Source: Circinella minor
Taxonomy: Eukaryota > Mucoromycota > Mucoromycetes > Mucorales > Lichtheimiaceae
Length of the DNA stretch: 64,000 bases
Direction: 5' to 3'
Assembly (NCBI GenBank): GCA_016758965.1
Contig: JAEPRB010000149.1
Span: 1 to 64,000, forward strand
Part shown: in pieces, positions 51,270 through 64,000 of the stretch
Layout: each line of letters starts with the position of its first letter
Position numbering within the stretch: position 1 is the stretch's first letter
Translations under genes and position numbers: made by a program
The notes under the pieces: model-generated
What the model was told of the DNA's origin: nothing
The model's database searches: none
The model's input: the letters and a program-made list of their open reading frames with translations, nothing else

Positions 51270-54200
51270 TTACAAAGTAAAGGTAGCAGATTGGCGGATA
51301 TCACGGCTGCTAGCGCCAACATGGACCTTAAATTCACCATTGGCCAAAACCCAAGATTCGGAATCTTCATCATAGTAACTAAGATCGATGGTAGTAAATT
51401 CAAATTTAACCTTGGTCTTCTTACCAGCCTTTAAAAAGACCTTTTCAAAACCACGAAGTTGCTTAGGAGGAGCACCAACATCCTTGGGGAATTCAAGATA
51501 GGCTTGTGCAACTTCAGCGCCATCAATTTCTCCAGTGTTTGTAATTTCAATGCGAGCAGAAGCAATACCCTTCTTACTTTTTGCCTTGACCTTAAGTTTG
51601 GAATATTCAAAGGTACTGTATGAAAGACCATGACCAAATGCAAAGAGAGGTTCGATATCATGGGCATCAAAGTGCTTGTATCCAACTTCAAGTTTTTCGG
51701 TATAGTCAACCTATAATATTTCAATTATTAAATAAAAAAAATTTCAACAAATAAAGTTATTTCATTAAAGCTTACGTTGAATTCAGTGTCAATGGTAGCA
51801 CCATAATCTTCTTCGTTCTTTGCAATAGTGAAAGGAAGACGACCAGATGGGTTGACATCACCAAAAAGAACATCAGCAAGAGCATTACCGGATTCTTGGC
51901 CAGCAAGTCCAGGCCAAACAACAGCCTTAATATTTTCATGATCAATCCAGGGCATGAGAACAGCGCCAACAGCGTTAATGACCACAATAACATTTTCATT
52001 CGCGTCAGCTACTGCTTGAATCTATTGTTTTTTTTTAAAAAAAAAAAAAATTGTAAGTAATTCAAAGGGTAATACTGTTGATTATTATTTCTTAAAAAAA
52101 ATGGAAAGAGAAAAATTAAGAAAAATTACCAGATTGTCACCATTATGCCAGAGACTCATATTCTTACGGTCACCGACGTTTCCATCAATTTCAATATACT
52201 CTTCACCAGAGTCAGCCATGGCGAAAACAATAGCAACATCCGCTTCAGTTGCAACTTGTTTGGCAGTGTCGAGATCCCAATCATTAAATGTAGTTGTCAC
52301 TTCAACATCATCGCCAGCGCGGTCAGTAATGCCATCTACAGGAGTGATAAGATATGGGAAGTCTGTTGTTCCTGAACCCCAGCCCTAAAAATATGTTAAG
52401 AATATTTAAGTTAAGCCGTTTAAACTAGTTATTTACTTGTTATTTAGGAAAATTGGTTCTATATTTACCATAGCAACTATTGATTTATTTGACGTTGGAA
52501 AAAATTGTAGTTAGTATTATGAGCAATACATAAATGTGCAGAGAAAAACAGTAGTAAATAGGAAAACTTACGATGACCCTCTGCACAACTTTGATCAGGG
52601 CACCCGTTAAGACCTTGAGGGATTGGTCCAGCATCACTACCGATCAATGCAATCTTCTTTGCATCTTTTGTGAGAGGAAGAATACCATCGTTTTCTAAAA
52701 CGATAACAGCTGCAGCGCCAATGTCACGAGTGATTTTGGCGTGTTCGTCAAGAGTAGGTACAATAACTTCTGGAGCATTTTCACGGTCCCAACTTTTGAT
52801 AGCAACTGGTGGGAAGTCCTTGTCTTGACCCATCTGATATTGTAAAAAAAAAAAAAGGAAATTGAGTTCACATGATGCAATGATAAAAGCCAGAATTTAT
52901 AAAAAGCAGTTATAATCCAATTTACCTTGTAATAAGCAGCAGCAATACGTTGTGCCATGTCGTCAACCTATTACCATAGTATAATTATGATATTACTAAA
53001 AATGAGTTCCTTTTTTTTCTTTTCTTTTTTTCGCTAAAAATAAAATTATTTATTTTACTTACCCGTTCTTCAGAAACTTTACCATCTTTGACAGCCTCTG
53101 TCAAATTGGCGCCCCACCAGGAGTAGCCGTCACCCATGACAATATCACCAGGCATTGTCATATCTAGACCAGCATTAGCTGAAGGTTCATTGGACATTTG
53201 AGCTCCCCTATAATATAATATTGGTAATACAAACGATTAATATAATAAATTATAATATCACGACCACGACCTTCCTAAATAAAATAAAATTTATGCCTAC
53301 CAGTCAGTCATAACAAGACCTCGGAAATTAAGCTGTTCCTTGAGCACAGTATTTAAGACGTATTCATCTTCACATGCCCATGTACCATCGAGTTGATTAT
53401 ATGAGCACATTACACCGCCAAGACCAGCTTCAATCATACGAGCATAGGGCCATACATAAACTTCATTTAATGTACGATGATCGGCATTTGAAGATGACTG
53501 AACAAAATTGTGATCGGCTTTTGCGTTAGGATGATTTTTTAAGATATTACAACTATCGACACCCGTTATGATATATTAGTGCTTACATTTTTTCGGTTTG
53601 TTTCTTGATTGTTAAGAATATAATGCTTGGGGACGGCAATCTTCAAAAACAATAACATTACAAATTAAAAAATTGAAAATTCAAAAGCCCCTAATCATAA
53701 CATAGATTGTCAAAAAAAAAAAAGAAACATACCACATTTTGATTTTGGATGGCTTCCACAGTGAGGGCACCAGCAACACCTTGGAGGTATGGATCTTCAC
53801 CGAAGCCTTCCCATCCTAGAGATTATGTATTAAAACGTTTGATTATAGTTAATTTTATTGATCAAGCGTTAAACAATACATGAAATTTAGAAATTGAACA
53901 TGTTAAATAATAGCCGTACCTCTTCCACCACGTGGAGAACGCATAATATCAACACAAGGACCAAGTGCCATGTTAACACCCTTTGCTCTGTATTCAACGC
54001 CCATATACTCGCCGCGTTTATAGAGCAAATCTTTGTCCCATGAAGCAGCAGCAGTGATACCAGATACACCAGCAGTAACATTGTCTGCCCATCTGATACC
54101 CAAAGGACCATCTTGAAGACACAATGAGGGAAAATCTGGGTTTTTAGACTCGAAGGTCTGACCAACGCAAAGTGTTTTCTCCCAACCCTGTCCAGTAGCT

Positions 54201-54352
54201 AATCCAACCTTTTGCTCGATAGACATTTGTGATACGAGTGCATTAGCTTTTTCGTGTGCTTCATCCCAGCTAAGAAGTTTTCCGGGTCTAGGTGCAGCCA
54301 TCGCCACACTCACCAGGAGAGCGGCAGATGCGGAGAGAGAGAGAAGATGCAT
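51270..54352 (-). CDS. Secreted GH3 beta-glucosidase, paralogue C
   Basis: Eleven exons: 53920-54352, 53733-53815, 53587-53640, 53301-53497, 53063-53207, 52926-52967, 52572-52833, 52469-52476 (8 nt), 52130-52384, 51776-52021 and 51270-51710. They give 721 aa in one frame. Signal peptide [20 protein letters not shown]. Motifs: [28 protein letters not shown] (nucleophile Asp255), DSGEEY (acid/base Glu) and a C-terminal fibronectin III-like domain. It is more distant from A/B, with intron differences: an intron after YYK instead of after QDK, none after the micro-exon block (IVT|P in A), and one splitting the last exon. Well-kept motifs suggest an active extracellular beta-glucosidase. Confidence 0.94.
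52469..52476 (-). other. 8-nt micro-exon of GH3-C
   Basis: TTGCTATG between AATAG and GTAAAT. It joins CATC to GGCTGG, giving H-L-A-M-G-W-G; frame is kept because the preceding exon ends one base into a codon rather than two. Confidence 0.88.
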
Positions 54353-56327
54353 TTTTTTCGTTTTTCACGTTTGCAAAAGTAAAAGAAAATTAATACTGTT
54401 AACATAGAACTCTTTTATTCTTTATATATACTTTTTCTTTACTGTTAGTCGTTACACACTCTATCTCCAAAAAGAAGTATTTTGACCGAATGTGCTTAGA
54501 CTTGTTTTTAAACTTATCATGTAAGACGTTTCCCCAGCTTTCTTTTTTTCTCCTCTCCCCACCACTACCAAAAAGAAAAAGTGGTTTCTTGTTGTGTGTG
54601 TGAATTATAAAGTAGTTCCTTTTTCCCGTCATTTCATCACTCGACATTATAATAAAAAAAAAAAGCTTCTTTTTTTAGTGATTTCGCTAACACAACTGCT
54701 GAACTCAGGGTCGCTCACATTAATGTGGGCCCTTTTCGATTACATCCCTAAAGCCTGGGGAAAATTACGTTAACTTATACCAGTTTCTTCCAGTTTACCC
54801 ACAAGTATTATACTTTGTGTGATTCCACTACTTCTAACTGATAACCTTTGTGTTAAGAAAAAGTTTTAGTATATACTAATACAATTAGCCTGCTTACGTG
54901 ATAATTCAGGGTGTGTAAATCGTCAAACTTTACATATAAAGAAAAAACTAACCCGCGTTATCCCAACGAATGATTTGATTTGTCGCAAGGATATTTATGC
55001 AGGAAATTGTCGAAGACTGTGTCTTCCATAGGTAGTCTACAACTTTGTATTTTTTTTCTTCTCATGAGAAGGCGCAGTTTCTTTACCACAATGCCTTAAT
55101 TAGTAATTGTTACAACTACATTGAGTACTGGGAACTGCCTTTGGTGGGTATACTTCACATTTCTTCACTTGGGAGTTATCAGAATAATCTAGCTTAACTT
55201 ATACCATCCCTATTTTTTTCCTGCAATCTGACTTACTAGTCGTAGCACCTACAGCTATATTTGTATAGTTCCTTCATTCACTATATTACGAGTTGTAAAA
55301 AACTTAGATATTCATTTTCGATCTCTTCTTTGTTTCTTCTGACTGGAAGAGTTTTACCAATATAGTATTCATATATTCGCATGCACACAAAATATATAGG
55401 TCACTTATTCCTAAATAGTGTTTATAATTCAATCCCCTCCCTCCGGGTTTTATTGAGTACAAATGGACCGCATAATTTTCTATTAGCAAATTAGTATCCC
55501 TTCTCTCAGGTGATTCTAGAATTTGGAATAATGTCTGACAATTTCCGCGCTCTTCCAGTATTTCATTCATGCAATCGTTAATGTAATACTATTGACTATT
55601 TATTAATATCACTTCTTCTTTAGGGTCTATCCGTTCAAAAAAAAATTTCAATTTTATAAATCGTACCATTTTTTTTATTTTACTTAATTGTCACTTAAAA
55701 GACCCATTCCATTATGTTGCTACTCCCTACTTTATTTCCGCTCATTACGACGAAAATGAAAAATATAAATAATAATAAAAAAGTTTCCCAAAAGCATGTG
55801 ATACACTATGACAACACACTGTAATATCGGAAATTATCGCTGCTTTTTTTTTTTGCGTAACTAGCGGTGGCTGCATGGTTACACTTATAAACGAAAACAC
55901 AGAAAGAACTGGTATATCATGTACCATAGTAATTTGGCTTTGATGTTTTTTTTAGAGTTTTGTACTCGATCACAAAATAACCAAAAGGAACTTTTTAACA
56001 AGTAAAAAAGGAAAGAACTACAGATTTTTCACAGAAGAATCCTGATTATGTACGTATATTCTCCTTTTATACCCTATTCTGGGTAACGATTAGATAATCT
56101 AAATTAAAATGGCTAGGTCACACTTCATAAAACAGTGAACAATAAATGTAAACAAATACACAAATAATCCATTATTACGACAGCGCTACTTTACTTCAAA
56201 AATAAAATAGAAAGAGATAGAGAAAGTATAGCATTGACTTTTAGTGCTGTAGATAAAAATAAATATTTATTGAAGTATAATATATGTGTTTAATTAAAAA
56301 GAAGAAAAAATTTATAAAAAAAAATTA
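54353..56327. other. Intergenic between GH3-C and GH3-D, no gene
   Basis: The GH3-C promoter and the GH3-D 3' UTR are presumably here. Only short ORFs without coding character. The palindrome CACATTAATGTG (54716-54727) is the one small feature seen. Confidence 0.5.
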
Positions 56328-59300
56328 TTATTCAAGAGTGAACGATACTGAGTCACGAATATCACGACTACTTGCACCAACATGAACGGCAAATTCACCA
56401 GAAGGAATTACCCACGCTTTGGAGTCAGTGTCCCAAATACTAAGTTCAGTTTTACCAAGCTCAAATGTAACCTTCTCCTTGTTACCTGCTTTGAGGTGAA
56501 TCTTTTCGAAGCCACGCAACTGCTTGGGTGGCTCTCCAGCGGATTCAGGGAATGAAATATAGAGTTGAGGTACTTCAGCACCATCAACACCTCCAGAGTT
56601 TGTTATTTCAACTGAAGCGGAAACAGAGACTTCGTCACCATTACCCTCAGTATTAAACTCAACCTTGGAATAGTCAAACTTGGTATATGAAAGACCAAAA
56701 CCGAATGCAAATAATGGTTCAATGTCATGAGCATCAAAATATCTGTATCCAATTTCGAGTTTTTCGGTATATTCCAGCTAAATAAAATAATTGGACAAAT
56801 ATCAATATTTTTTTCTCACACTTTCTGAAATGGCATAATTTTTTTTATGGTAAGCTTACAACAGTTGCGTTGACAACGCGCACGTTGTAATCTTCTTCGT
56901 TACGTGCAATTGTGTAAGGAAGACGACCAGATGGATTGACATCACCGAAAAGAACGTCAGCAAGGGAATTACCAGTTTCTTGACCAGGTACACCAGGCCA
57001 TAAGACAGCCTAATCAAGTGAAAATGTCATAAAGAGAACAATATTAGCTCAAATAATTATACTAAAAAATTACTACTAATACAAAGTTCCTATTCATGAG
57101 CTTATTTTTTATTACCCGAACATGTGGATGGTCAATCCATGGCATGAGGACCGGTCCCACAGAATGAATAATAACTACGACATTTTCGTGCGCATCAGCA
57201 ACCGCTTGAATCTAGTTTTTAAGAATAACACCATTAGCAACCCATGTTGTAATTTCGTAAATTTTAGAGTAAAAAAAATTATTACAAGGTTGTCACCGTT
57301 GTGCCACAAAGAGATATTATTACGATCACCAACATTGCCATCAACAATAATATGCTCTTCACCGGAGTCAGCATTGGAGAATACGAGTGCAATATCAGCT
57401 TGTCGTGCCGTTTCAGCGGCTGCCTCTACATCCCAGTCCCAAAAGTTAGTAACTATTTCAACTTTATCACCGACACGATCTTGAATTCCTTGGTGAGGCT
57501 ATGAACATTTATTATACCGTGATTAGTGTTAACAATGATTAAATTAAGTATTTATAAAATAATGTTAAGTAAGAATATATGTACCGTAATAAGGTAAGGG
57601 AAATCTGCTGTTCCTGATCCCCATGCCTACATGAATATAATTGAAAAATCAGGTATTAGATCACTGAGTAAATAACAAGTTATGCAGCTAATCTATACTT
57701 ACCATTGCTGTATAATATATATAATCGATATATGGTTTATATTTTTTAGAAAAGAAAAAGTTAGCAAATATTTTCGTATACTTCCATACATTTTATTGAA
57801 TTTTTATATTTTTGATTTGAATGTATGGTACATTACCCAATCTATTATTGAATAAATACAATCTTTCGTTAATAAAAAATACAAGTTTACGAAAAAAAAA
57901 AATCAAAAAGTAGCTTGTACTACACTTACGTTCCGTTACTACAACCGCGGCTCACGCAAGAGTTTGGACCACTAAAAAATATGTTTAAAACCCGTACGGC
58001 ACAAATAATTAGTGCCATTATTGTATATCAAATTGATTTTGGTTACTCTTAAACTTACTTTGGATCATCGCTTGCATCACTTCCAATAAGTCCCAATGTA
58101 CCGATATTGTCTGCGTTCAATGGCAATATTCCATCGTTCTTGAGTAGCACAGACGCAGCACCACCCATTGAACGAACCAACTTGTGATGGTCAGCTTGAA
58201 CAAGAACCTCGGGAGCTTCTGTACGATTCACCATATTAACTGTAACTTCGGGATAATCCTTCTCTTGATGCATCTGAAAAAAAATTCATTAGCTTTGTGA
58301 ATCATATAATGGTTATAATTAGATACTATCAGTAATATTCACATACCTTATAGTATGTTGCCACAATACGTGCTGCCATGTCGGTTACCTATAATTGCAT
58401 TAATTTAAAATGATGTACCACTAAGAAATACTTGAAAAAAATTATTAAAAATAAACTCATACGTACCCGTTCTTCAGTAACTTCGCCATTATGAACAGCG
58501 TCTGTCAAATTTTGGCCAAAGTAAGTATAATCGTCACCCATGATAATGTCACCCTATAATAAAACAATTAGTTTTTTTTAAAAAAATTGCCCTGATAAAT
58601 ATAAAATTGATTAATAAGATACGTACAGGCATGGTCATGTCAAGGCCAGCATTGACAGCTGGAGCAGTTGAGTGAGTAGCACCCCTAATGAAACAAACAA
58701 TTATTTTTTTTCTTATTAATTATTCAATATAAATTAACAAGAGATATAGATATTTTTGCTACATACCAATCAGTCATAACATAACCTTGGAAGCCAAGTT
58801 CACCTTTCAAAACAGTATTCATTATATAATCGTTTTCACAAGCCCAAATAGACTCGATCTGATTATATGAACACATGATCGCGCCTTAAAGTAATTATCA
58901 AATTAAAATGGTAAAATGTAGAATTAATATGAGTGAATTTGACTGCCACTTTTAGTTTATTATAATTATACAATGAAACTTACCAACTCCGGCTTCAACC
59001 ATACGAGCATAAGGCCAGAGATAAATTTCATGGAATGTACGCTCATCAACAGTTGAGGTAGACTATAAAATATAATTATTACGTTAGGTTATATGTTAGA
59101 AAAAAATTAAAAAAAAAAAGCTCAAAGTAACAATTATTTACAATGTATTTTGATCTTTAATCAAAAGAAAAAACTTACAGCTTTACGATTTGTTTCTTGA
59201 TTATTAAAAATATAATGCTTTCCTGTGGCAACCTATATATTGTATTAAAATAGATTTAAAATGGTCATTACTACTGTTTGAAGAATAGCATACACATTTA

Positions 59301-60041
59301 TAAGAGCCAGCAATAATAACTTACCACGCCTTCTTCTTGAATACCTAATACAGTCTCGGCACCAGCAACGCCCTGTAAATATGGGTCTTCACCGAATGCT
59401 TCCCATACTAAATATTATCCATCAAAACGTTTAAGTATAATTAATTTTAGTGATCAAGCGTTGAGTAATACATAAAATTTAGAGATCAAACAAATTAAAC
59501 ATAATCGTACTTCTTCCTGCATCTGGTGCACGTAAAATGTCGACCGATGGACCGAGTTGGACATGAATTCCTTTGCCTATTTTTGAAAAGAAAAAAAAAA
59601 GTAAACGAAAGAGCGTTAATTTTTTTGTTGACATCTCGTAATAACAAATAAATATATTAAAATCTTATTACCTTTGAATTCGCGACCCATGTACCTGCCA
59701 CGATCACGAATAGCTTCCTTGTCCCACGAAGAAGCAGCAGTAATACCAGCAACACCAGCTGTGATATTATCAGCGAATCGAATACCCAATGGACCATCTT
59801 GGAGACAGAGAGATGGGAAATCAGGTTCAGTGATGGCATACGTATTACCAACACACTTTGTTCGCCGCCACTTGGTACCAGTAGTAATGTTAACCTTTTG
59901 CTCAAGACTCATCTGGCCAACCAAAGCATTTGCCTTTTGGTAAGCGGCATCCCATGTCAATGGTTCACTAGTAGTTGGAGCAGCTAAGCTACTACCGAGA
60001 AAAACGCTTGCTGTTAGCAAAAGCGAAGCTACTAAACGCAT
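56328..60041 (-). CDS. GH3 beta-glucosidase, paralogue D, frame broken at micro-exon
   Basis: Seventeen exon-like segments: 59672-60041, 59511-59576, 59325-59407, 59179-59232, 58984-59062, 58767-58884, 58627-58684, 58467-58553, 58347-58388, 58059-58273, 57930-57971, 57703-57707, 57585-57626, 57286-57498, 57116-57211, 56860-57009 and 56328-56777. All join in phase except around the 5-nt segment, where 4, 7 or 10 nt would be needed. Signal peptide [20 protein letters not shown]. Motifs: [28 protein letters not shown] (Asp256), DSGEEH, fibronectin III-like end. Either a recent frameshift, an unusual splice or a sequence error; everything else looks under selection. It is the most intron-rich of the four. 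Confidence 0.85.
57703..57707 (-). other. Aberrant 5-nt micro-exon of GH3-D
   Basis: CAATG between TATACAG and GTAAGT. The homologous exons of A, B and C end in ATG, so the position is right, but the length shifts the frame by one base. No other AG/GT pair in 57627-57929 gives an open, in-phase exon. Confidence 0.7.
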
Positions 60042-62757
60042 GTTTATTGTATCGAGTTTCTTTTTTCTTGCGTCGTAATTGATTTACATTCGAAAATAAG
60101 GGGGATATTTATATCTGAACGGTTTTTTTTTGTTATCAAGCCCATGATGAATCCGGTTAGTCCATTAAACTATAATCTTCAATTTTTTTCTCTCATTATC
60201 CTAATAATATTTAATACTAAGCAAAAGGTCGAATACGCCGCATAAAAAACGCATATGCTCTCCTATCCCCACTCATAATGTAATATGTTACCATGCTTTC
60301 TTCTAATTACTATAATTTTATGAAAGTGTTCAAAGGCCAGCTATCCCACAATTCTTTTTCTCAGCCCCCAGCCTTGTGTCTGAGAATTTTTCCAAATAGG
60401 TACATTTGACCTTTATTTATTTTTCTGTGCATTCGACTTGTATAACCAAACCCCGGATTTGTCCAAAACAATCGACCCGCGGCTTTCCCAAAGAATTGAA
60501 GTAATTTTTTTTGCATTTCTGGCCCTGAGTTAACCTTACGTAAGGTTTTCCAAAAAGGGTTTTTTTTTCTCCATTCTAACTATAACTTTTACCTTAACGA
60601 AATGGTCAGAGTGAATTGAGCTAAACTTGGACACTACTTTTAATTACATTTTATATTACCTTATGTTTTTCGAGAAAAAAGGAACATGCTTTATTTTCTT
60701 TTAATTACAAGATAGAAATAATTTTTTGTATTATAAAACTTGGCGCATGGCCATAATCCAATTCCAAGAATCAATGATTTGTTTATGTAATTAAGTCTTG
60801 GGGAGCATTCGGAAAATAAATTAAAATGTCCCGTTTTTTCCACCACCTATTAAAAAAGACCTACAGATGATGACAAATCCTGTTCATCAGGATAATAAAA
60901 ATGGAGGAAAAGATATCCAAGATCTCGGTACTAATGATTTCCCGTTGGGTTTTGGATGTAGTACTTTAATGTGGGAAACATTAAAGTGATATTTTTTATT
61001 TGTAAAAAGGCTAACAATACCATATCAGCATGTACAAACTGCAATACAATAAATGAGTAACGAAACGCAAAGTAATAATAATAATATAATAATAATAATA
61101 ATAGTTTCAAAACAAATGATGTAAAGCTTGTAATTTTTTGTATATGATATTTGAGCTTTTATTAATTAATATAAATGAACTTAATGGCCGATTATTAATT
61201 TTAATTATCAGAAATCTGCAATGTTAAATGAATGGTAATTTTTCAACAGCTAATTTTATTATAGCTGTTGCAAAAAAATACTACTATTACTTAATATCAA
61301 TATTTTATTTGAAAGACAACAGCCATATATAATGGATTTTTTCTTATCATATACATAGAGCATGAAATAAAGATACAGCGCGAAAAAAGAATACCAATAA
61401 AAAATACAATAAGCTATACCGCACTATTGTTAAAATATGATAATATGGAAATATAAAAAAATGGATTAATAAACTAAAATTAATTTTAGGAATCTAAATA
61501 TTTAGCAGAAGGTTTTATACCACTGGATACATAAACATCAATATATAGTTTATTATACACCACTTACAGTATATGGAATTACACAGCAAGTGACATAACT
61601 ATGATGTGCTTGATTATTCCAAGTTGTACAAAGAACTTCCCTTATAATTTTTTATATCCGCATACGCAGCTTTGTGAATTTTGCAATAGTACCTACATAA
61701 TGTATCATTTCTTGATATAAATCTTTATAATAATGATAACACATACTAGATTTATTTTGAAGCCGTTTATATTTTCTACACTTGTATTTAAACAAGCTAC
61801 TCATATAATAAATAAGTTAACTTTGAAACAATTGGCATATATCTTTTATGAAACGACCTATATAGTCTCGTTTTTTTAAGTGATGAACAGGTATGTATTA
61901 TATTGCTTGATCGCTGTTGAACAAGTAGAGCAAAATTAACTTAATCTATTACTCTTAAATTGCTACGACTATTAAATAAACTTACTAGGAACGCGGCCGT
62001 CATGCTATGTATTATTACCAACACAATGAACCTTTAATTACTAGCTAGTAATTGGGGGTTAATAAGAAAAAAGGGATGATGTCTTAATTTTGCAAATACT
62101 GGATATCTCAGCCTTTAAATAAATACACACTAATGAGTTAAAAAGAACAAAAAAGAAGCTAATCGAAAACTGATATGGCAAATCGCTGTGAGTATTATTC
62201 TCTTTTATATTGGAAGATGACATCTGCATTGAGAAGCATAATATCGATAAACTAACCATTTTTCAGCAATTATCTTAAAAACTATATCAGAAAAGATTAT
62301 CATTGAATTGTAAATCGATAATATTGATGATTATCTTTTTTCTTTTCAAAGTATTCTACTATACCAGATTAGAGAAGATTCCTTAATGGCTGCATATTGT
62401 GGGGATTTATAAAGTGACTCAGCGATACTACTTTAATATGTATATATTTTTACCATCTCTGGATGTAGTATCAATAATGATAACATATCTATCGCATCAT
62501 TATTATTTTAATAAAGTATCTTTTCGGGTAACTGTTTTTTAAGCGAACCTTCATTAAGTTAATAATGATACCTTTTGCAGCAATAACATAATAAGTAGTA
62601 AGATCAAGTATCATCAAAGAAACTAAACTATCTGAAACACATCGCTTTTTTTTCAATCTCCTTTTCTCCAAGTTGAACAATTATAAAGCGAACGGGATTT
62701 TTATCCAGTTCCAGCAATTTCCCAGTTTAATTTTTCTACTTTTTGAAAGAAAACAAC
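60042..62757. other. Intergenic between GH3-D and the ARMT1-like gene
   Basis: 2.7 kb shared upstream region of the divergent GH3-D (-) and ARMT1-like (+) genes. It holds the perfect 16-bp palindrome at 60532-60547 and a (AAT)n tract near 61075-61102. No ORF or RNA gene supported. Confidence 0.5.
60532..60547. promoter_or_regulatory. Perfect 16-bp palindrome upstream of GH3-D
   Basis: AACCTTACGTAAGGTT is a perfect inverted repeat about 490 bp upstream of the GH3-D start. Its core TTACGTAA is a known type of bZIP dimer site; use as an operator is inference. Confidence 0.4.
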
Positions 62758-64000
62758 ATGGCAGCTATTAGCCCCAATAACCCACCATTTCCTGCTTACA
62801 GAGGCTCTGACAAAGGAAGCTTTGCTTGGGATAGTACGGTTCGAAGATGGCCCATTATTCTTGACAATGTCATTATAGATCTTGAAAAGGCAGTTGAAAA
62901 GTCAACTGATGAAGCCGCGCGTAAAGAAGGCAAAGCCATTTTGAACGCGATTGTGGACTTGAAGAACGAAATGGCTGCCGACAAAGCCCTTAGGTATTTC
63001 TTTTTTGTATTTTTGAAAATGAAAAAATAAAATACCCACAATTTCATAATTCTATGTTTACTGATCAATGATACCGGGGATTTACTTTGTGCATGGTCAA
63101 AACCAATAGACCTATTGCTGATAAGGAGGATGACACCGCCGATTGGAATAGACACTTGGCCAATTATTTTTCTGGTACTACTTGGTTTAGCGGTACTTGG
63201 CTATTTATCGAATGTTATATGTATCGACGTCTTCATGAACTTTTCAGAAACACGACATGCTGGAGACAATATGATCCATTCAACGAACAAAAGCTATCCA
63301 CTTTTAAAGGTTCGCATAATTCGGTCTTTGATTTAGCCCGCAAGATGCCTACTTTAATTCAACCCATGACTGAAGAACAACAGGAGATTGTCTATGACGA
63401 ATTAATTCAAATCTGTCTCTGGGGTAATGCTACAGATTTGAGTTTGTTGACCAACATGACTGAAGAAGATATCAAGAAATTGCAAGCAATTGAGAAGGAT
63501 AAATTGGCAGAACAAAAGAAACGAATTTTGGTAGATGATATCGAAAAACTTTGGGAAAAAATCAAGTCATTAAAGGGCGGTCGAGTTGATTTCATACTTG
63601 ATAATTCAGGTATATATAAATATTTAATAATATTTATATGTTCAAACATATTCATTTTTGTTCTGTTTTTTAGGCTTTGAGGTGTACGTCGATCTTGTTT
63701 TGGCTGACTGGCTTTTACAATCCGGTAAAGCATCCAAAGTAGTATTTAACTGCAAGACCATTCCTTGGTTTGTCAGTGATGTAATGCCAAAGGACTTACC
63801 TATTCTTTTTGATTCTTGTCTCGATCGTAAGTTTTTCCCTGGTCATGAAAATCGTTCCGAAGAAGATTTTGAAGCACTTGAGACCTTGACCAAACGATGG
63901 AAATCTTATGTTGATGATGGCAAACTTATTGTTCGTGAACACAAGTTTTGGTGCTATGGTTTACCATACTGGTATCTCAAGTCAGAAGCACCCGAATTAT
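62758..64000 (+). CDS. ARMT1/DUF89 family protein, 5' part, runs off window
   Basis: Exons 62758-62993, 63110-63609 and 63674 to the window end join in phase, about 316 residues so far. The N-terminal helical region reads FAWDSTVRRWPIILDNVI and the metal-dependent core LDNSGFEVYVDLVLADWLL, the DUF89 signature, then VVFNCKTIPWFVSD. The family comprises damage-control phosphatases acting on sugar phosphates such as fructose-1-phosphate; human ARMT1 was also reported as a glutamyl O-methyltransferase. Yeast YMR027W is the likely counterpart. The start at 62758 (ACAACATGGC) fits a good initiation context. Remaining conserved residues lie outside the window. Confidence 0.92.

Overview
This is a strongly AT-rich eukaryotic window. 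Its protein genes are interrupted by many short GT-AG introns and its intergenic DNA is full of A/T and microsatellite tracts. Gene content and intron style (IRE1, POT1, Yra1/Aly, LIM-RhoGAP, RAD17, QCR2, secreted GH3 beta-glucosidases) point to a filamentous early-diverging fungus, most likely Mucoromycota. That placement is inference from protein style; no rRNA or other marker gene is present.

Layout. 1-8.4 kb is gene-poor: a 207-bp-period tandem duplication in a coding-like fragment, one 11-exon gene of unknown function (1418-4231) with a possible PD-(D/E)XK-like core, and a spliced but interrupted gene remnant near 6.3-6.8 kb. 8.4-37 kb is a dense housekeeping block: TACO1/YebC (+), IRE1 (-), POT1 (+), mitochondrial uS2 (-), Aly/REF/Yra1 (+), elongation factor 2 (+), an Lrg1-like LIM-RhoGAP (-), RAD17 (-) and QCR2 (+). 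IRE1/POT1, uS2m/YRA1 and RAD17/QCR2 are divergent pairs sharing upstream regions; TACO1/IRE1, POT1/uS2m, EF2/LRG1 and QCR2/GH3-A are convergent. 37-60 kb holds four head-to-tail GH3 beta-glucosidase genes (A-D, all -), separated by 2-4.7 kb of non-coding DNA. 62.8 kb to the end is the 5' part of an ARMT1/DUF89-type gene (+).

The most interesting structure is the GH3 array. Genes A and B come from a tandem duplication whose breakpoint lies in the last exon/intron of QCR2, leaving a decayed QCR2 3' exon in front of the second copy. A and B have since been homogenised over their 3' ends. A pogo-like MITE sits upstream of A only. The family carries a micro-exon of 10, 10 and 8 nt in A, B and C. 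In D the corresponding micro-exon computes to 5 nt and breaks the frame.

Other second-look items are a candidate 2-nt micro-exon needed to rebuild the canonical start of EF2, a probable GC-AG intron in POT1, and a changed substrate-pocket motif in GH3-B. All exon models were assembled by hand from splice signals and reading-frame continuity. No RNA or database evidence was available.
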